Below, in pieces: positions 23,212 to 25,597 of a DNA stretch of 25,597 nucleotides. Under the pieces are notes generated by a model. That model saw nothing but the letters and a program-made list of their open reading frames with translations. It did not search any database and was not told the DNA's origin. Origin of the DNA: an uncultured Granulosicoccaceae bacterium (GTDB lineage: Bacteria; Pseudomonadota; Gammaproteobacteria; Granulosicoccales; Granulosicoccaceae). The stretch is from NCBI GenBank assembly GCA_937951695.1, contig CALFBL010000401.1, positions 1 to 25,597 of the forward strand. Reading direction: 5' to 3'. The number at the start of each line of letters is the position of its first letter. Position 1 is the first letter of the stretch. Position numbers and translations under genes: made by a program.

Positions 23212-24196
23212 GCGGTGATATTAAACACGGCCGTATCAGAGATTAGTGACACGCATTAACGCGAACTGGGTAGGTTCCAAAATTGTCCGCCCATATGGCA
23301 GAGCCCTTCGTTGAGCTCTGTCGTGATGATGTTGAGTGGGTTACGGATGCGTGTTTGGTCGAGATAACGCTCGAGCTCCTCAGGTTCTATCACGGTGCGG
23401 GCGTTAATAACCGAATGGGTGCGCTCAGGTACGGTGTTTGTTCCGATGCATTGGAGCAATGTGTTTGCATCTAACGCACGGGTGAATGTTCTGATTCAAC
23501 CCAACGCAGATCCTGTGTCCGGTCAGCCCGCGCTAAAGAGCCAGCAGGTGCGAATCAAGGTGAGTGAAGTGGCTTGCTACGGTTATCTGGTGTTGCGTGC
23601 TCGGCCGAAGAATCTGGGGTTTTTAAGTTACTGGGCACTGTCTCCTGTAGAGCAGGGATGGCGCTTGGAGTTTGCTTTCCAAAAACTCTCCCAGTGCTGT
23701 TTTGTCGTCGCTCACCGCGCGCTCTGAGCTGTCGTTATGCAGCAGCCAGTCCATCCCCAGTGAGGATGAAAGCCAAGGCTATTACAATGCCTGCTGGTTC
23801 CGAGATGATCGGCTAATCCAGGCCATTTACCTTTCTTCCCAACCGGTTCTGGCCGCGAGAGCAACGGTCAATGGTTTTCTGGATAAGTGCTACAAGACTT
23901 TCGCTGACAGGGCTTCAGCCGGGGCAGGTCGAGCGAAGAGCGGCCAACAGGGCCAGGGAGCAATTGTCTGCAGCTGTATGAGTGTGGGTAATTTCGCCAT
24001 CCAGCACGCCATCCAGCACGCCATCCGGAACGCCATCCGGAACGCCATCCGGAACGGTGCCACTTGCGTATCATCGGTCGGCGAGGCCTGTGGCGCTGGA
24101 ACCCAGTGCGGGTCATGCCAGCCTGAAATCAGCGTATTGTTGAGAGCGACACGAGATTCGAAAAAGTTGGTGATACCACTGGATGTGGTTGCGTAG
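23212..24196 (+). pseudogene. nasA: Assimilatory nitrate reductase (NasA) C-terminal relic
   Basis: Three frames together spell the last third of NasA. From 23212: AVILNT, a frameshift, GRIRD, two stops (TAG 23244, TGA 23247, where homologues have QWH), HALTRTG, a TAG (23271), then VPKLSAHMAEPFVEL. After another shift (by about 23392): TVRALITEWVRSGTVFVPMHW and the molybdopterin-binding stretch ASNARVNVLIQPNADPVSGQP, YGYLVL, YWAL. Another shift (about 23700) leads to GYYNACWFRDDRL and the [2Fe-2S] domain with CSC and QCGSCQPEI, stopping at 24196. The intact enzyme reduces nitrate to nitrite in the cytoplasm. The first two thirds of the gene are missing. The nonsense codons look like single transitions from CAG and TGG, a sign of neutral decay. 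Confidence 0.78.
23996..24055 (+). repeat. 12-bp tandem repeat x5 inside the nasA relic
   Basis: Two GCCATCCAGCAC units are followed by three GCCATCCGGAAC units, exactly adjacent. They multiply a four-residue piece (AIQH/AIRN) between the first two and last two Cys of the [2Fe-2S] domain, where homologues have one copy. Confidence 0.93.
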
Positions 24197-24238
24197 GGCT
24201 TAGAGAGGTCGCAGGAGAGATGTCGGCAGCCGGGAGAT

Positions 24239-24272
24239 CGGAAAATTCTGTGGTGGCTTGGAGAATTTTCCG
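24239..24272 (+). promoter_or_regulatory. Perfect 11-bp inverted repeat upstream of radC
   Basis: CGGAAAATTCT (24239-24249) and AGAATTTTCCG (24262-24272) are exact reverse complements with a 12-base spacer. It could be an operator, a leftover of the nasA terminator, or part of a decayed mobile element end. No T-run follows. Confidence 0.6.
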
Positions 24273-24369
24273 CTACACATCGCGGCTTCTTCTGATGGGC
24301 ATTTGACCTTCGATTTGTTAGAGTTTAGCTGACGCGATACAGCAAGATGCAACACGGAGGTTGCCAGCA

Positions 24370-25044
24370 ATGCCACTCATCGATACACCGTTTGACGAGC
24401 GCCCAAGAGAAAAGCTCTTGCGGCACGGCGCAAGTTCCTTAACTGACACAGAAATTTTATCTTTGTTTTTACAAACGGGTCGTGCAGGGGAATCGGTACT
24501 CGAATTTTCACGGCGTTGCATTTCACATTTTGGCTCCCTCGGGGGTGTGTTTAATGCCGACCGCGATTGTTTTGTAGCTTGCCCAGGATTAGGCGAAGCA
24601 CGGTATGCAGTGTTCCAAGCGGTTCGCGAATTATCTCGTCGGGAGTTATACTCGCAGCTGCAGCGTGGAGACGCGCTGAGCACACCCGATACCGTTCGCC
24701 AATACCTCTCATTGCAATTGGCGGGGCGTCAACATGAAGTGTTCTGCGGCTTGTTTCTCGATAACCGCCACCGGGTAATTGCGTTTACCGAGTTGTTTCA
24801 GGGCACGATTGATTCAGCCGCCGTTTATCCTCGTGAGGTAGTCAAAAGTTGCCTTCGAAGCAATGCGGCTGCTGTAATTTTTGCTCATAACCATCCGAGT
24901 GGGGTCGCTGAACCCTCGGATACGGATGTCAGGTTAACGCGGAAACTGACTGATGCATTGTCGTTAATCGACGTTCGTGTTCTTGACCATCTGATCGTCG
25001 GGCAGGGAGTGCAGACGTCATTGGCTGAGAGGGGGTTGATGTGA
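24370..25044 (+). CDS. radC: RadC / UPF0758 JAMM-domain protein
   Basis: This 224-aa protein has an N-terminal helix-hairpin-helix region (LTDTEILSLFLQTG and CPGLGEARYAVFQA). The C-terminal JAMM metalloprotease-like domain keeps the metal-binding set HNHPSG (173-178) and S-D-T-D (183-186). Its true biochemical role is unsettled; the old link with DNA repair in E. coli was withdrawn. ATG 24370 was chosen because GGAGG ends 9 bases before it; a TTG at 24361 touches the Shine-Dalgarno and is unlikely. It is divergent from coaBC as in many gammaproteobacteria. The ribosomal protein genes rpmB and rpmG that often follow are not present; an IS30 relic starts right after the stop. Confidence 0.95.
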   Translation: MPLIDTPFDERPREKLLRHGASSLTDTEILSLFLQTGRAGESVLEFSRRCISHFGSLGGVFNADRDCFVACPGLGEARYAVFQAVRELSRRELYSQLQRGDALSTPDTVRQYLSLQLAGRQHEVFCGLFLDNRHRVIAFTELFQGTIDSAAVYPREVVKSCLRSNAAAVIFAHNHPSGVAEPSDTDVRLTRKLTDALSLIDVRVLDHLIVGQGVQTSLAERGLM

Positions 25045-25516
25045 TCATGCCTGCAACGACTTTTCCTGCGAAAGCGTAAACAAGCCATTGTGAAGATGGT
25101 TGGCAGATGCACCAGACCGATGTTCATGCGTAAGGTCGAATTTAAGACCACAGAGTCGGTGACTGCTGCGATCTGCAAGATGATGAGCGTTAACGTTAAA
25201 GCGTTGTACCGTACGGTTATCTTCGACAACGAACCTGAGCTTGCAATGCACGAAACGATTGCAGCAGAGCTGGGCGGTGATGTTTATTTTGCACACTCTT
25301 GTGCTTCATGGGAACGCGGGACTAATGAGAATGCCCTCGGGGTTATCAGGCAATACTTCCCCAAGAACTGTGACTTCAGTACGATCACTGACGAACAGAT
25401 AAACGAGATGCAAGACAAATTAAATAATCGATCAAGAAAATGTATTGGTATCAAAAAACCGAATCAGCTATTGTTCGGAATTGACCCACCTGTTGCACTT
25501 AGCATTTGAATCCAAG
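25045..25516 (+). mobile_element. IS30-family insertion sequence relic, 5' truncated
   Basis: The open frame runs from the radC stop without a start codon and ends at 25509. It reads KRKQAIVKMVGR and TTESVTAAICKMM, then VIFDNEPELAMHETIAAELG with the second catalytic Asp, YFAHSCASWERGTNENALG with the final Glu, and IRQYFPKNCDFSTIT. These are the C-terminal part of IS30 DDE transposases, which cut and join DNA at the element ends. The usual F.DNG.EF is FDNEPEL, so a normally conserved Gly is lost, and the N-terminal DNA-binding part and first Asp are absent. GTTGCACTTAGCATTTGAAT near 25492-25511 resembles the right inverted repeat, which in this family overlaps the transposase end. A GTG at 25090 is not a plausible true start. 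The last 81 bases of the window hold nothing I recognise. Confidence 0.78.
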
Positions 25517-25597
25517 GCTACCAATACCTTTAGTCAGTGCAACCAGGGCGTCAGTTGGCAGCAAGGTATCGACAACTGGACTGGAGTGGCCACAGAG

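Noticed and set aside
23996..24055. Possible CRISPR array
   Set aside because: The 12-bp units are directly adjacent without spacers and lie in frame inside the nasA relic.
25090..25509. Intact 139-aa transposase-like gene starting at GTG
   Set aside because: The frame continues upstream with IS30 similarity (KRKQAIV), there is no ribosome site, and the N-terminal half and one catalytic Asp are missing.
1..25597. tRNA, rRNA or known riboswitch
   Set aside because: No cloverleaf with a TTCGA-type T-loop and matching stems, no rRNA stretch and no recognisable riboswitch core was seen by eye; a covariance-model scan would settle it.

Overview
The window looks like a chromosomal segment of a gammaproteobacterium, probably marine or otherwise aquatic. 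The best evidence is the minus-strand order coaBC (dfp) - dut - algC - argB with radC divergent and xthA nearby, which is the arrangement known from Pseudomonas and relatives (pyrE is absent here). A TRAP transporter with an SsuD-like monooxygenase, a Rof-type Rho antiterminator and a large exported protein with agarase-type carbohydrate-binding modules fit the same picture. No genus can be named from the sequence alone.

Layout. (1) 1-3600, plus strand: the end of a surface-glycan cluster (two-domain glycosyltransferase, sulfotransferase, GT61 glycosyltransferase) closed by a strong intrinsic terminator. (2) 3608-5290: a decayed stretch. On the minus strand lie a PACE-type efflux transporter remnant and, translationally overlapping it, a broken S-adenosylmethionine decarboxylase gene (in-frame TGA plus frameshift). 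AT-rich DNA without genes follows, then an unrecognised 193-aa ORF with a His-Ala repeat. (3) 5420-10453, plus strand: an uptake/oxidation operon with a sigma70-like promoter that contains a GntR-like palindrome, an SsuD-like FMN monooxygenase, a broken flavin reductase, and TRAP genes in the order Q-M-P, closed by a terminator. (4) 10509-12329: a Sel1-repeat periplasmic protein and a di-haem peroxidase/MauG-like protein, divergent with overlapping 5' ends. (5) 12627-16796: a 1389-aa exported protein with two six-repeat Kelch regions around three copies of a carbohydrate-binding-like module and one PKD-like domain. (6) 16913-25044: housekeeping genes (rof, xthA, a DUF4124-like coiled-coil protein, argB, algC, dut, coaBC, radC). 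Between coaBC and radC lies the wreck of the C-terminal part of an assimilatory nitrate reductase (nasA) with a fivefold 12-bp repeat expansion. (7) 25045-25516: a 5'-truncated IS30-family transposase that begins directly after the radC stop codon.

Functional links. The first three genes probably build and sulfate a surface polysaccharide, and AlgC supplies mannose-1-P or glucose-1-P for such glycans. The TRAP system probably imports an organic acid or sulfonate for the SsuD-like enzyme, whose own reductase gene is broken. A striking property of the window is the number of gene relics (PACE, speD, flavin reductase, nasA, IS30) beside intact core genes. I did not find a convincing undescribed defence or mobile system. 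The most unusual intact item is the Kelch/CBM-like sandwich protein, followed by the His-Ala repeat orphan and the perfect hairpin at the argB start.
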